Shown here piece by piece: positions 8,030-16,638 of a DNA stretch of 64,000 nt. This stretch comes from Mycobacterium asiaticum (lineage in GTDB: Bacteria; Actinomycetota; Actinomycetes; Mycobacteriales; Mycobacteriaceae). Each line of letters begins with the position of its first letter. Position 1 is the stretch's first letter. Where the stretch lies: NCBI RefSeq assembly GCF_001673635.1, contig NZ_LZMH01000069.1, positions 124,001 through 188,000 of the forward strand, read 5' to 3'. Both the position numbers and the translations under genes were made by a program. The notes under the pieces are model-generated. The model saw nothing but the letters and a program-made list of their open reading frames with translations, was not told where the DNA came from and made no database searches.

Positions 8030-8824
8030 AACGGTCAGAATGCGCGGACCGTCCTCGGTTACCGCAACCGTATGCTCCCAATGCGCGGCGCGCGACCCAT
8101 CGGCCGTGGTCACCGTCCATTCGTCATCGAGAACGACCGTCTTGCCCGTCCCCAGCGTCAGCATCGGTTCAATGGCCAGCACCGACCCGGCCGCCAGCAG
8201 CGGGCCCCGCCCAGGCGAACCCTCATTGGGCAGGAACGGGTCCATGTGCATCTGCCGCCCGATACCGTGCCCGCCGTACCCCTCGACGATCCCGAACGCG
8301 CGGTCGTAGCGAACTTCAGCGGCCCGCGTGCCCGTTTCGATGGCGTGGGCGACGTCGGTCAACCGGTTGCCGATGATCATTGCCGCGATTCCGGCTTCCA
8401 GCGACTCCCTGGTCGCCGCGGAAAGGGCCGCATCGGCCGGGATGAGATCGCCGATGCCGAATGTGACGGCGGCGTCACCGTGCCAGCCGTCCAGCACCGC
8501 GCCGCAGTCGATGGACACCAGGTCACCGGGTACCAGAACCTCGGCGGCCGACGGAATGCCGTGCACCACACGGTCATTCACCGAACTGCAGATCGATGCC
8601 GGGTAGCCGTGATAGCCCAGGAACGACGGGGTCGCGCCCGCTTCGCGGATCACCGACTCCGCGATTTCGTCGAGGGCCAGCGTGGACACGCCGGCGACCG
8701 CGGCGGTTCGTACGGCTTGCAGGGCGGCGGCGACGACGGAACCCGCCGCGGCCATCGCATCCAGCTCTCCGGCAGTGCGCTGCGGCACGACTCTCCGGCT
8801 ACGCAGCCGTGCCAGCGCACCCAC
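8027..8824 (-). CDS. map: Methionine aminopeptidase, type I
   Basis: 265 aa cytosolic metalloprotease that removes the initiator Met from nascent proteins. The five metal ligands sit in recognisable motifs: two Asp in SIDCGAVLDGWHGDAAV, His in GGHGIGRQMH, Glu in AIEPML and Glu in HWEHTVAV. The substrate-binding His is in GYHGYPASIC. Without an N-terminal SH3/zinc extension it corresponds to the short MapA (Rv0734, 266 aa). GTG 8824 lies 2 nt after the adk stop codon. The secY-adk-map arrangement is the usual end of the spc operon. Confidence 0.95.
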   Translation of the reverse strand: MGALARLRSRRVVPQRTAGELDAMAAAGSVVAAALQAVRTAAVAGVSTLALDEIAESVIREAGATPSFLGYHGYPASICSSVNDRVVHGIPSAAEVLVPGDLVSIDCGAVLDGWHGDAAVTFGIGDLIPADAALSAATRESLEAGIAAMIIGNRLTDVAHAIETGTRAAEVRYDRAFGIVEGYGGHGIGRQMHMDPFLPNEGSPGRGPLLAAGSVLAIEPMLTLGTGKTVVLDDEWTVTTADGSRAAHWEHTVAVTEDGPRILTV

Positions 8825-8826
8825 GG

Positions 8827-9372
8827 TTACTTGCCCAGAGCTTGCAATGCGCGGGCGAACACCTCATCCAGGGTACCGACGGCGTCGACGGTCTTGAGCT
8901 CGTCGCGGTAGTAGTCCAGCAGCGGCGCGGTCTCGTCGCGGTAGACCTTCATCCTGTTGTGAATGACCTCTTCGGTGTCGTCCGCGCGGCCACGGCCCTT
9001 GAGCCGCTCCAGCAACTCCTCCTCCGACACCCGGAACTCCACCACCGCATCGATGTCGGTGCCGCGGCGCTGCAACATTTCGTGCAGTGCCTTGGCCTGC
9101 TCGACCGAGCGGGGGTAGCCGTCCAGGATGAAGCCGTTGGCGGCGTCCGGGTCGTCGAGGCGGTCGTCGACGAGCTCGTTGGTCAGCTCGGACGGCACCA
9201 GGTCACCGGCATCCAGATACCGCTTGGCCTCGAGGCCGAGCTTGGTGCCTTCCTGGATATTGCTGCGGAACAGCTCGCCGGTGGAGATCTGCGGGATTCC
9301 CAATTTCTCGGCCAGCTTCTGGGCCTGCGTGCCCTTGCCCGCCCCCGGCGGCCCAAGCAATACCACTCTCAC
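8827..9372 (-). CDS. adk: Adenylate kinase
   Basis: 181 aa. Catalyses AMP + ATP to 2 ADP. P-loop GPPGAGKGTQ at residues 7-16, the AMP-site QISTGELFR, and the adenylate kinase signature FILDGYPRSVEQ (about 84-95). The LID is the short, zinc-free form, as in the 181-residue M. tuberculosis enzyme. The GTG start overlaps the secY TGA stop by 4 nt (GTGA), implying translational coupling with secY. Confidence 0.96.
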   Translation of the reverse strand: MRVVLLGPPGAGKGTQAQKLAEKLGIPQISTGELFRSNIQEGTKLGLEAKRYLDAGDLVPSELTNELVDDRLDDPDAANGFILDGYPRSVEQAKALHEMLQRRGTDIDAVVEFRVSEEELLERLKGRGRADDTEEVIHNRMKVYRDETAPLLDYYRDELKTVDAVGTLDEVFARALQALGK

Positions 9373-10694
9373 TTGAGGAACCCTTCATAGTTGCGCTGCA
9401 TGAGCTGACTCTCGATCTGTTTGACCGTATCCAATCCGACGCCGATCATGATCAAAACCGCGGTACCCCCGAAGGGTAGATTCTGGATGCCGCCGCTGTT
9501 GCCCATCTGCAAAAAGACATTCGGCAACACCGAAATCACACCAAGGTAGATCGACCCGGGCAGGGTGATTCGGCTCAATACATGGCGCAGGTAATCGGCG
9601 GTGGGGCGACCGGGGCGAATACCGGGAATGAAGCCGCCGAACTTCTTCATCTCGTCGGCGCGCTCGTCGGGATTGAAGGTGATCGAAACGTAGAAGTACG
9701 TGAAAAAGATGATCAGCCCGAAATAGATCGCGATGTACACCGGATTACTCGGGTCCGAAAGGTAACTGCCGACGAATTTGTCCCACCAGCTGTGGCCGCC
9801 ACCGCCGCTACCGCTCCGAACAAGCTGGGTGATCAGATTCGGAATGTAGATCAATGACGACGCGAAAATGACCGGGATAACGCCGGCCTGGTTCACCTTG
9901 AGCGGTAGATACGTCGACGTGCCGCCATACATCCGCCGCCCGACCATGCGCTTGGCGTACTGCACCGGGATCCGGCGCTGTCCCTGCTCGACGAACACCA
10001 CACCGACGATGATCACCAGCGCGGCCGCGCACACCGCGGCGAAGATCATCCCCCCGCGGCTCTGCAGGATTTGATTGCCCTCGGCCGGAATGCGGGCGGC
10101 GATACCGACGAAGATCAGCAGCGACATGCCGTTGCCGATGCCCCGTTCGGTGATCAGCTCGCCCATCCACATCACCAGGGCGGCACCGGCCGTCATCACC
10201 AGCACGATGACGATCTCGGAGAAGATGGTCTGGTTCGACAGGATGTCCAGCGAGCAGCCCTGCAACAGCCCGCCGTTGGCGGCGAGCGCGACGATGCTGG
10301 TGGCCTGCAATACCGCCAACGCGATCGCCAGGTAACGCGTGTACTGCGTCATCTTGGCCTGACCGGCCTGACCTTCTTTACGTAGCTCTTCGAAGCGCGG
10401 GATCACCACGGTGAGCAGCTGCACGATGATGCTCGCGGTGATGTAGGGCATCACACCCACCGCGAACACCGTGAGCTTGAGCAGCGCGCCGCCCGAGAAC
10501 AGGTTGATCAGCGAATAGATCTGGCCGGCCTGGCCGCCGCTGGCCTCTTTGATGCACTGCTGCACGTTGGGGAAGTTGACACCGGGCGACGGCAACGAGG
10601 CCCCCACGCGGTAGAGCACGACGATGCCCAGTGTGAAAAGGATCTTCCGTCTCAGGTCCACTGTTCGCAGCGATGAGATGAAAGCCGAAAGCAC
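9369..10694 (-). CDS. secY: Sec translocon subunit SecY
   Basis: 441 aa polytopic membrane protein, the channel of the SecYEG translocase. About ten hydrophobic helices are visible, along with family signatures such as LTVFAVGVMPYITASIIVQL (helix 2), ITERGIGNGMSLLIFVGI, and the cytoplasmic loops GQRRIPVQYAKR and NPDERADEMKKFGGFIPGIRPG. GTG 10694 (VLSAFISSLRTVDLRRK) gives the exact 441-residue length of the M. tuberculosis protein and has an AGGAGGAAGA ribosome-binding site 1-2 nt upstream; a longer frame to 10781 lacks homology. It heads secY-adk-map and is separated from rplO by about 25 kb of other genes. Confidence 0.96.
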   Translation of the reverse strand: MLSAFISSLRTVDLRRKILFTLGIVVLYRVGASLPSPGVNFPNVQQCIKEASGGQAGQIYSLINLFSGGALLKLTVFAVGVMPYITASIIVQLLTVVIPRFEELRKEGQAGQAKMTQYTRYLAIALAVLQATSIVALAANGGLLQGCSLDILSNQTIFSEIVIVLVMTAGAALVMWMGELITERGIGNGMSLLIFVGIAARIPAEGNQILQSRGGMIFAAVCAAALVIIVGVVFVEQGQRRIPVQYAKRMVGRRMYGGTSTYLPLKVNQAGVIPVIFASSLIYIPNLITQLVRSGSGGGGHSWWDKFVGSYLSDPSNPVYIAIYFGLIIFFTYFYVSITFNPDERADEMKKFGGFIPGIRPGRPTADYLRHVLSRITLPGSIYLGVISVLPNVFLQMGNSGGIQNLPFGGTAVLIMIGVGLDTVKQIESQLMQRNYEGFLK

Positions 10695-10894
10695 TCTTCC
10701 TCCTGCGCAGCCGAACTCTGGTCGCGGCATGCCAACCGGTTCGGCCGGCTGGGTCCATTTTCTGATCAGTCCTGGGTTCACCCCGCGTCACGTGCCCAAC
10801 ACCCAGCAGGCCAGGACGTACGCCGTCGCGCGTCAAACCGTGTACGAGACTAACAGCTGGTACGCACCGGCCCTGCCAGGGTGGGCGTACAGTC

Positions 10895-10921
10895 TTGATA
10901 GCTCGTTATATTTGCTAAATA
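10895..10921 (+). promoter_or_regulatory. AT-rich promoter region upstream of the first methyltransferase
   Basis: A TTGATA hexamer (10895-10900) precedes an AT-rich stretch containing TATATT (10907-10912) and TAAATA (10916-10921), unusual in this GC-rich sequence and within 30-50 nt of the ATG at 10949. A similar stretch (GTTACGTTGGCTAAAGATC, 14 of 19 bases alike) lies upstream of the paralogous gene at 30804. Exact -10 assignment is uncertain because the spacing to TAAATA is 15 nt. The remainder of 10695-10948, also the upstream region of divergent secY, shows no other gene. Confidence 0.35.
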
Positions 10922-10948
10922 ACAGAACTGGTTTCCGGGAGCACATCG

Positions 10949-11893
10949 ATGACCCAGATAGGCAGCGCGCGGTACGAGGGCGACACGTGGGATTTGGCGT
11001 CCAGCGTCGGTTTGACGGCCACCATGGTCGCCGCGGCACGCGCAGTGGCCGCCCGGGACAGCCAGGGTGCGGCGGCGGTCGCCACGGACAACTTCGCCGA
11101 GCCGCTGGTCCGCGCGGTCGGCGTCGACTTCTTCTCCCGGCTGGCCACCGGTGAGCTGGACCTGACCGATCTGGACGAGGAAACGGCCACCGGCACCAGG
11201 CATTTCGCCAACGCCATGGCCATCCGGACCCGGTTTTTCGACGACTTCTTCGCCGACGCGAGCGCTGCCGGCATCCGGCAGGCCGTGATTCTGGCGGCGG
11301 GGCTGGATTCCCGCGCCTACCGGCTGTCCTGGCCGACGGGCACCACGGTGTTCGAGGTGGACCAGCCGCAGGTCATCGAGTTCAAGACCGCCACGCTGTC
11401 CCAGCTGGGCGCCGAGCCGACCGCGAACCGACGCACGGTGGCCGTCGACCTGCGCGACGACTGGCCTGCCGCACTGCGCGAAGCCGGATTCGACCCCGCC
11501 CAGCGCACCGCCTGGATCGCCGAGGGCCTGCTGGGTTACCTGCCGGCCGAGGCCCAGGACCGGCTGCTCGACCAGGTCACCGCGCTGAGCGTGCCCGACA
11601 GCCGGTTCGCCACCGAGGGCCTGCTGGACATCAACGAGCTCAACAAGGACGAGTTGCGCACCCGCATGCAGCGGCAGAACGACCGGTGGCGCAGCCACGG
11701 CCTGGATTTCGACATGGCCGCGCTGGTGTATTTCGACGATCGCACGGACGCCGGAACCTATCTGGCCGCGCACGGCTGGCAGACCGCCAGCGAGCGCAAC
11801 GCGGAGCTGTTCGCCCGACACGGGCTGGTGCCGGCCGAGGGCGACGATGCCCCGTTCGGCGAAGTGGTTTATCTGAGTGCAGAGCGGTTGTGA
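10949..11893 (+). CDS. SAM-dependent methyltransferase, mycobacterial TIGR00027/PF04072 family (Rv0731c-like)
   Basis: 314 aa. The family resembles leucine carboxyl methyltransferase / PPM-type enzymes. Motifs: family N-terminus YEGDTWDLASSVGLTATM (about 9-26), SAM-binding AVILAAGLDSRAYRL (about 112-126), VFEVDQPQVIEFK with the acidic residue that should contact the SAM ribose, and AEGLLGYLP. The in vivo substrate of this large mycobacterial family is mostly unknown; O-methylation of a carboxylate is the family-based guess. A close paralogue follows 13 nt downstream, so the two form an operon. In M. tuberculosis the orthologue also sits next to secY. Confidence 0.88.
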   Translation: MTQIGSARYEGDTWDLASSVGLTATMVAAARAVAARDSQGAAAVATDNFAEPLVRAVGVDFFSRLATGELDLTDLDEETATGTRHFANAMAIRTRFFDDFFADASAAGIRQAVILAAGLDSRAYRLSWPTGTTVFEVDQPQVIEFKTATLSQLGAEPTANRRTVAVDLRDDWPAALREAGFDPAQRTAWIAEGLLGYLPAEAQDRLLDQVTALSVPDSRFATEGLLDINELNKDELRTRMQRQNDRWRSHGLDFDMAALVYFDDRTDAGTYLAAHGWQTASERNAELFARHGLVPAEGDDAPFGEVVYLSAERL

Positions 11894-11906
11894 AGGAGCA
11901 CAAGCC

Positions 11907-12833
11907 ATGACCTCGTTTGAGTCACAACGATCCTCCGGGGACACCTGGGATTTGGCGTCCAGCGTGGGCGCCACCGCGACGATGGTGGCCGCCGCCCGCG
12001 CGGTTGCCTCCGAACAGGACAACCCGATCATCAACGATGCGTTCGCGGCGCCCCTGGTGCGGGCCGTCGGTCTGGACTTCTTCACCCGCCTGGTCAACGG
12101 CCAGGTGCCCGAGGTCACCAGCGACGAAACCCGCGCACGGGAGCTGCGCCTGATGGCCGATTCGATGGCGATACGCACCCGCTTCTTCGACGACTTCTTC
12201 CTCGACGCCGCCCGGGCCGGCGTCGGCCAGGCTGTGATCCTGGCGGCCGGGCTGGATGCGCGCAGCTACCGGCTGTCCTGGCCGCGCGGCACCGTGGTCT
12301 ACGAAGTCGACCAGCCGAAAGTGATCGAATTCAAGAACTCCGCCATGTCGGCGCTGGGCGCCTCCCCGTCGGCGCACCGCAAGGCGGTCAGCATCGACCT
12401 GCGCGACGACTGGCCGGCGGCGTTGCGGCGCACCGGATTCGACCCGTCGCGGGCCACGGCGTGGAGCGCCGAGGGGCTGCTGATGTACTTGCCCCCCGAC
12501 GCCCAGGACCGCCTCTTCGACAACATCACCGAACTCAGCGGGCCCGGCAGCAGACTGGCGACCGAGTTCCACCCCGACTCGGACGTTCCGATGTCACAGC
12601 GCGCCCAGGAGTTCAGCGATCGCTGGGCCAACCTGGGCTGCGACATCGACTTCTCGGGACTGTTCTACGACGGCGAACGCAGCAACGTGATCGACTACCT
12701 CGGCGGCAAGGGCTGGCAGGTCAGCACCCGGCCGCGGCGGGAGTTGTACGCCGCCTACGGGTGCGACTTCCCGGACGGCGACGAGCTGGGCCAGCTGCGC
12801 AACATCGTCACCATCACCGCTATCCGGGATTAG
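11907..12833 (+). CDS. SAM-dependent methyltransferase, tandem paralogue of the preceding gene
   Basis: 308 aa, same family as the preceding gene: GDTWDLASSVGATATM, VILAAGLDARSYRL (SAM loop), VYEVDQPKVIEFK and AEGLLMYLP occur in the same order. ATG 11907 has a good AAGGAG ribosome-binding site; the frame extends back to 11877 inside the upstream gene, but those residues are not conserved. The stop at 12831-12833 lies inside the convergent GNAT gene (14-nt overlap of 3' ends). Substrate unknown. Confidence 0.87.
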   Translation: MTSFESQRSSGDTWDLASSVGATATMVAAARAVASEQDNPIINDAFAAPLVRAVGLDFFTRLVNGQVPEVTSDETRARELRLMADSMAIRTRFFDDFFLDAARAGVGQAVILAAGLDARSYRLSWPRGTVVYEVDQPKVIEFKNSAMSALGASPSAHRKAVSIDLRDDWPAALRRTGFDPSRATAWSAEGLLMYLPPDAQDRLFDNITELSGPGSRLATEFHPDSDVPMSQRAQEFSDRWANLGCDIDFSGLFYDGERSNVIDYLGGKGWQVSTRPRRELYAAYGCDFPDGDELGQLRNIVTITAIRD

Positions 12834-13485
12834 CGGCCGGGGCACGGACCACCATCGGCACCGCCGGGAAGGCCCACGCCATCTCCGAGCGGGACTTGCG
12901 CAGTGCCGCGGTGCCGTAGCCCTTCTTGCGGTGGTCGGGGTGGATCCAGATCCGGACGTTCACCTCGCCGTTCAACAGTTCGCCGAACACCATGCCGACC
13001 TTCTCCCCGGAGTCGACGGCCACGAACCAGGCGGCTTCCTCGTCGTGCAAACGCTTGAGCGCCTTGGCGATTTCGTCGTCGATGTCGCCCGCCGGCGCGC
13101 CCGACCCGTCGCCGGCCGCCTTGATCTCTTCGGTGCGGGCGATGAAGATGTCGCGGTCCTCGACCGCGGAGAAGGAACGCAGTTCGAGCGTCTCCCCCGA
13201 GCTCGCCGGACGCTCGTTGAGGTTGAAGCTGAGGTGCTTGTTGAGGTCGTCGAGCTCGGCGAGGATCTTGGCGCGGGCGTCCTGAGTGAGTTGGTCGAAC
13301 GACATACTCATGACGGCTTCGGCCGCCAGATGAGAGGTGCCGAGCAGCTTGACGATCGCCTCGACCGCGGCGGGCTTGTCCTTGGCCTCCACTATCGCGT
13401 CGGCGACCTCATGCCGACGCTCCAACGCGGCAAGCAAGGCGTCTGCGATCTCTCGACGGGCGGCGTTCTGGTCGTGGTCAGTCAT
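12820..13485 (-). CDS. GNAT acetyltransferase with an N-terminal GyrA/ParC-like helical segment (Rv0730-like)
   Basis: 221 aa. The C-terminal half (about 90-221) is a GCN5-related N-acetyltransferase fold with motif A as VRIWIHPDHRKKGYGTAAL, the acetyl-CoA pyrophosphate loop R-K-x-G-Y-G. The N-terminal 75 residues are all-helical and resemble the DNA-gate/coiled-coil segment of DNA gyrase subunit A: alignment by eye with the mycobacterial GyrA segment conserves a pattern of Leu, Ile, Ala-Ala, Met and Arg positions. ATG 13485 (MTDHDQN) was chosen because upstream codons lie in xylB. Substrate and role are unknown; protein acetylation linked to topology is speculation. Confidence 0.75.
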   Translation of the reverse strand: MTDHDQNAARREIADALLAALERRHEVADAIVEAKDKPAAVEAIVKLLGTSHLAAEAVMSMSFDQLTQDARAKILAELDDLNKHLSFNLNERPASSGETLELRSFSAVEDRDIFIARTEEIKAAGDGSGAPAGDIDDEIAKALKRLHDEEAAWFVAVDSGEKVGMVFGELLNGEVNVRIWIHPDHRKKGYGTAALRKSRSEMAWAFPAVPMVVRAPAANPG

Positions 13486-13553
13486 TGCATAAGCGTAGAA
13501 CCACACGCCGGGAAGCGCGCCACCCAAATCGTCGGCTTGTCGCTGGCTTGTCG

Positions 13554-14900
13554 CTATGCCAACCTCGATCCGCTGAGTTCGAGGAATCGGCGATAGCGGT
13601 CCTTGACGGGACCCACCCACTCCGGACGGGGCTCGACCACCCGCTGCACCGACACCCACCGTGCCGCGTCGGCGATGGTGGATTCCAGCCCGAGCGCCAT
13701 CCGGCCCAGGTAAGCCGCCCCCAGCGCCGCTCCTTCTGCCACCGCGGACAGCTCTACCGGCCGGGCGGTGACGTCGGCGATGGCCTGCATCCACGGCTGT
13801 AACCGGGTGCCGCCGCCGGAAGCGATGATGCGACGCACCGGCGCACCGCTCAGTTCCAAAATTTGCCGGACGACGAAGGCGGACGCTTCGTAGGCGGCCC
13901 GCCGCAGTGCAGCGGCATCATGAGTGAGGTCCGCTCCGTCTAGCACCGCACGGCGGTCGGGATCGTGGAACGGGGTCCGCTCGCCGCGGACGTAAGGCAA
14001 CCACACCGGCACGCGCCGCGGGTCGGCTGTGGCCGGATCAGCCTGCGCGACAACACGATCCGCCCAGCCCAGGAACATACCGCCAGCGTTGCTGGCCCCG
14101 CCGATCTGGCTCTTGCCTACGGCGGTGTGGGGAATCGTCCATAATCCCGGCACCTGCCGCGGCGCGGCGATCGTCGTCCAGACGATCAGCGTGGTGCCAC
14201 ACAACACCAGCACGTCACCGTCCTGATCCGCACCCGCCACGATTTGCTCGCACAGAGCGTCGATGGCGCCCGTTGCCAGCACCGCACCCGAGCCCGGCAC
14301 CCGCCCGATCGGTGTACCGAAGGTTTCGACCCGCGGCATCTGCTCGACCGTGGCACCGCAATCCGCGCAGGCCGCGGCGTTCCACCCGGTGCCGTCGAAC
14401 AACGGCAGGGAGGTGATGGCGGTGGCGAAGTCGATGACCGGTTCCCCAGCCAACGCGTGGTTGGCGACGGCGGGCGCCGGCCAGTACCCGGCCGCACCGG
14501 GCGCCGCTGCGGCCGTCCAGCGCAGGAACTCGACCGCCTCGCCGACCGCGGGAAGCGGTTGGGCGGCGGCCTCGGGAACCCGGCCCCGCACATCGCCGTA
14601 GAGCAGTCCTGGCGTCAACGGATGCCCGCTTGAGTCGACAGCGGTCAGCGAAGGCACCATGGACGAGACCGCGATCGCCTTAACCTTCGTGTTCGCAGGC
14701 AGATTCAGCCCTTCGAGCGCGGCCACCGGGCCCCGTCGCCAGGCTTCGTCGGCGTCGTGCTCGAGACGGTCGGGGGCCGGCACCCGAAGCTGGTGCGGAA
14801 TCCGTGCCCGCGCATGCACGCGACCGTTCTCGTCGGCCGCGACCGCCTTGGCCGCGGTGGTGCCGACGTCGATGCCGATTGTGACGTCTGCGCGTGACAC
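13554..14900 (-). CDS. xylB: FGGY-family carbohydrate kinase, annotated xylulokinase
   Basis: 448 aa, same length as M. tuberculosis XylB (Rv0729). ATP-dependent sugar kinase: N-terminal phosphate-1 motif TIGIDVGTTAAKAV, a substrate-region GLLYGDVRGRVPEAA, the adenosine motif IIASGGGTRLQPWMQAIADV and the closing GAALGAAYLG. GTG 14900 places the DVGTT motif at the family position. The gene is transcribed divergently from serA2 with only 30 nt between start codons. With the adjacent fucA aldolase it suggests pentose or pentitol/deoxysugar phosphorylation and cleavage; the true sugar is not determinable here. Confidence 0.85.
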   Translation of the reverse strand: MSRADVTIGIDVGTTAAKAVAADENGRVHARARIPHQLRVPAPDRLEHDADEAWRRGPVAALEGLNLPANTKVKAIAVSSMVPSLTAVDSSGHPLTPGLLYGDVRGRVPEAAAQPLPAVGEAVEFLRWTAAAAPGAAGYWPAPAVANHALAGEPVIDFATAITSLPLFDGTGWNAAACADCGATVEQMPRVETFGTPIGRVPGSGAVLATGAIDALCEQIVAGADQDGDVLVLCGTTLIVWTTIAAPRQVPGLWTIPHTAVGKSQIGGASNAGGMFLGWADRVVAQADPATADPRRVPVWLPYVRGERTPFHDPDRRAVLDGADLTHDAAALRRAAYEASAFVVRQILELSGAPVRRIIASGGGTRLQPWMQAIADVTARPVELSAVAEGAALGAAYLGRMALGLESTIADAARWVSVQRVVEPRPEWVGPVKDRYRRFLELSGSRLA

Positions 14901-14907
14901 GGGCGCA

Positions 14908-14913
14908 ACGGTA
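14908..14913 (-). promoter_or_regulatory. Leaderless -10 element of xylB
   Basis: TACCGT on the minus strand lies exactly 7 nt before the xylB GTG (14900). This TANNNT-N7-start-codon layout is the typical signature of leaderless mycobacterial transcription. The whole xylB-serA2 divergent spacer is 30 nt, leaving no room for a normal leader. No -35 is needed or obvious. Confidence 0.45.
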
Positions 14914-14930
14914 CGCCAGCATTGGCATTC

Positions 14931-15911
14931 GTGACGTCTCGACCACGCGCCCTGGTGACCGCCCCGCTGCGGGGACCAGGCTTTGCCAAGCTTCGGCAAT
15001 TGGCCGATGTGATCTATGACCCTTGGATTGAGCACACGCCGCTGCGCATCTACACGGCCGAACAACTGGCCGAGCGGGTCGCCGCCGAAGGCACCGATAT
15101 CGTTGTGGTAGAGAGTGATTCGGTCAAAGGACCGGTCTTCGAGCTGGGCCTGCGGGCCATCGCGTCAACCCGCGGCGACCCGAACAACGTCGACATCCCG
15201 GGGGCCACGGCGGCCGGCATCCCGGTGCTGAACACACCCGCGCGCAACGCCGACGCGGTCGCCGAGATGACGGTGGCGCTCCTGCTGGCCGCCACCCGCG
15301 GCCTGCTGACCGCGGACGCGGACGTGCGCGCAGGCAACATCTTTCGGGACGGCACCATTCCGTATCAGCGCTTCCGGAGTTGGGAGATCGCCGGCCTCAC
15401 TGCCGGCCTGGTGGGTCTCGGTGCGGTGGGCCGGGCCACCGCGTGGCGATTGTCCGGATTGGGCCTGCGGGTCATCGCCCACGACCCTTACAACGACAGG
15501 GCCTCGCACGGTCTCGCCGAGTTGCTCGGCGAGGCCGATGTCGTCTCGCTGCATGCGCCTGTCACCGACGACACCGTGGGGATGATCGGCGCCGAGCAGT
15601 TTGCCGCCATGCGCGATGGCGTCGTCTTCCTCAACACCGCGCGGGCTCAGCTGCACGACACCGACGCCCTCGTCGAGGCGTTGCGCAGCGGCAAGGTGGC
15701 CGCGGCCGGGCTGGACCACTTCGCCGGCGAGTGGCTGCCCACCGACCACCCCCTGACCCAGATGGCCAACGTGGTCCTGACGCCGCACATCGGCGGCGCC
15801 ACGTGGAACACTGAAGCCCGGCAGGCACAGATGGTTGCCGACGACTTGGCGGCACTGCTGTCTGATGAGACGCCCGCCCATATCGTCAACCCGGAGGTGC
15901 TGGGCTCGTGA
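14931..15911 (+). CDS. serA2: D-isomer-specific 2-hydroxyacid dehydrogenase (SerA2)
   Basis: 326 aa NAD-dependent dehydrogenase of the phosphoglycerate dehydrogenase-like family. Nucleotide fold GLVGLGAVGRATAWRL (GxGxxG), catalytic Arg in FLNTARAQLHDTDAL, Glu in AGEWLPTDHPL, and His in LTPHIGGATWNTE. It lacks the C-terminal ACT and intervening domains of true SerA (528 aa in mycobacteria), so serine synthesis is unlikely to be its main job. GTG 14931 gives the same length as Rv0728c. Its TGA overlaps the fucA start (GTGA), which indicates an operon and a role in the same sugar-acid pathway. Confidence 0.88.
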   Translation: MTSRPRALVTAPLRGPGFAKLRQLADVIYDPWIEHTPLRIYTAEQLAERVAAEGTDIVVVESDSVKGPVFELGLRAIASTRGDPNNVDIPGATAAGIPVLNTPARNADAVAEMTVALLLAATRGLLTADADVRAGNIFRDGTIPYQRFRSWEIAGLTAGLVGLGAVGRATAWRLSGLGLRVIAHDPYNDRASHGLAELLGEADVVSLHAPVTDDTVGMIGAEQFAAMRDGVVFLNTARAQLHDTDALVEALRSGKVAAAGLDHFAGEWLPTDHPLTQMANVVLTPHIGGATWNTEARQAQMVADDLAALLSDETPAHIVNPEVLGS

Positions 15912-16558
15912 AGTTTGTGGACAACGCCGAACACTCAGTACTGGCGGCGGCCAAGGACATGCTGCGCCGCGGCCTCGTGGAGGGTACCGCCGGCAACATC
16001 TCGGCGAGGCGCTCCGACGGCAACTTGGTGATCACGCCGTCATCGGTCGACTACGCCGACATGGCGCTCGACGACCTCGTCCTGGTCGACCCGGAAGGCG
16101 CTGTGCTGCAAGCCAAGGACGGCCGCATGCCGTCGACGGAGATGCAGTTGCACCTGGCGTGCTATCACGCCTTCGACGACATCGCCAGCGTCATCCACAG
16201 CCACCCCGTCTGGGCCACCATGTTCGCGGTCGCGCATCAGCCGATCCCGGCGTGCATCGACGAGTTCGCGGTGTACTGCGGCGGTGACGTGCGGTGTGCC
16301 GAGTACGCCGCCTCCGGCACACCCGATGTCGGCACGAACGCGGTCAAGGCGCTGGAGGGTCGCGGCGCGGCCCTGATCGCCAACCACGGGCTGGTGGCGG
16401 TCGGTCCGCGACCGGACAAAGCCCTGCACATCACCGCGCTGGTCGAGCGAACCGCGCAGATCGCCTGGGGTGCAAGGGCACTCGGCGGCCCGGTGCCGGT
16501 GCCTGAGGAGGTCAACCGCAATTTCGCCGGGGTGTACAGCTACCTGCGCGCCAACTGA
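15908..16558 (+). CDS. fucA: Class II aldolase, L-fuculose-phosphate aldolase family
   Basis: 216 aa zinc-dependent aldolase/adducin-family protein. GLVEGTAGNISARRSDGNLVITPS is the family phosphate/substrate region, the zinc His pair is in VIHSHPVWATMF, and a third His in IANHGLVAVG. A catalytic Glu is likely in MPSTEMQLH. It cleaves a ketose 1-phosphate to DHAP and an aldehyde. It is translationally coupled to serA2 by a 4-nt overlap and sits next to the kinase xylB; kinase plus aldolase plus hydroxyacid dehydrogenase is a coherent catabolic set. Confidence 0.88.
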   Translation: MKFVDNAEHSVLAAAKDMLRRGLVEGTAGNISARRSDGNLVITPSSVDYADMALDDLVLVDPEGAVLQAKDGRMPSTEMQLHLACYHAFDDIASVIHSHPVWATMFAVAHQPIPACIDEFAVYCGGDVRCAEYAASGTPDVGTNAVKALEGRGAALIANHGLVAVGPRPDKALHITALVERTAQIAWGARALGGPVPVPEEVNRNFAGVYSYLRAN

Positions 16559-16592
16559 TCCGCGCCGGCTCGCCGGGTGTGCAGGGCCCTGG

Positions 16593-16638
16593 CGAGTGTG
16601 AATCCCGCGACGCTTGGTCGGGGCTGAATTCACACTCG
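16593..16638. terminator. Inverted repeat at the convergent fucA / GMC gene ends
   Basis: CGAGTGTGAAT at 16593-16603 is perfectly complementary to ATTCACACTCG at 16628-16638, separated by 24 nt. It lies 35 nt after the fucA stop and covers the GMC oxidoreductase stop codon. It probably serves as a bidirectional terminator; no T-run is present. Confidence 0.5.

Noticed and set aside
6652..8376. 574-codon plus-strand frame opposite rslA, sigL and map
   Set aside because: It spans three well-identified minus-strand genes and has an Arg/Pro/His-rich composition without family motifs.
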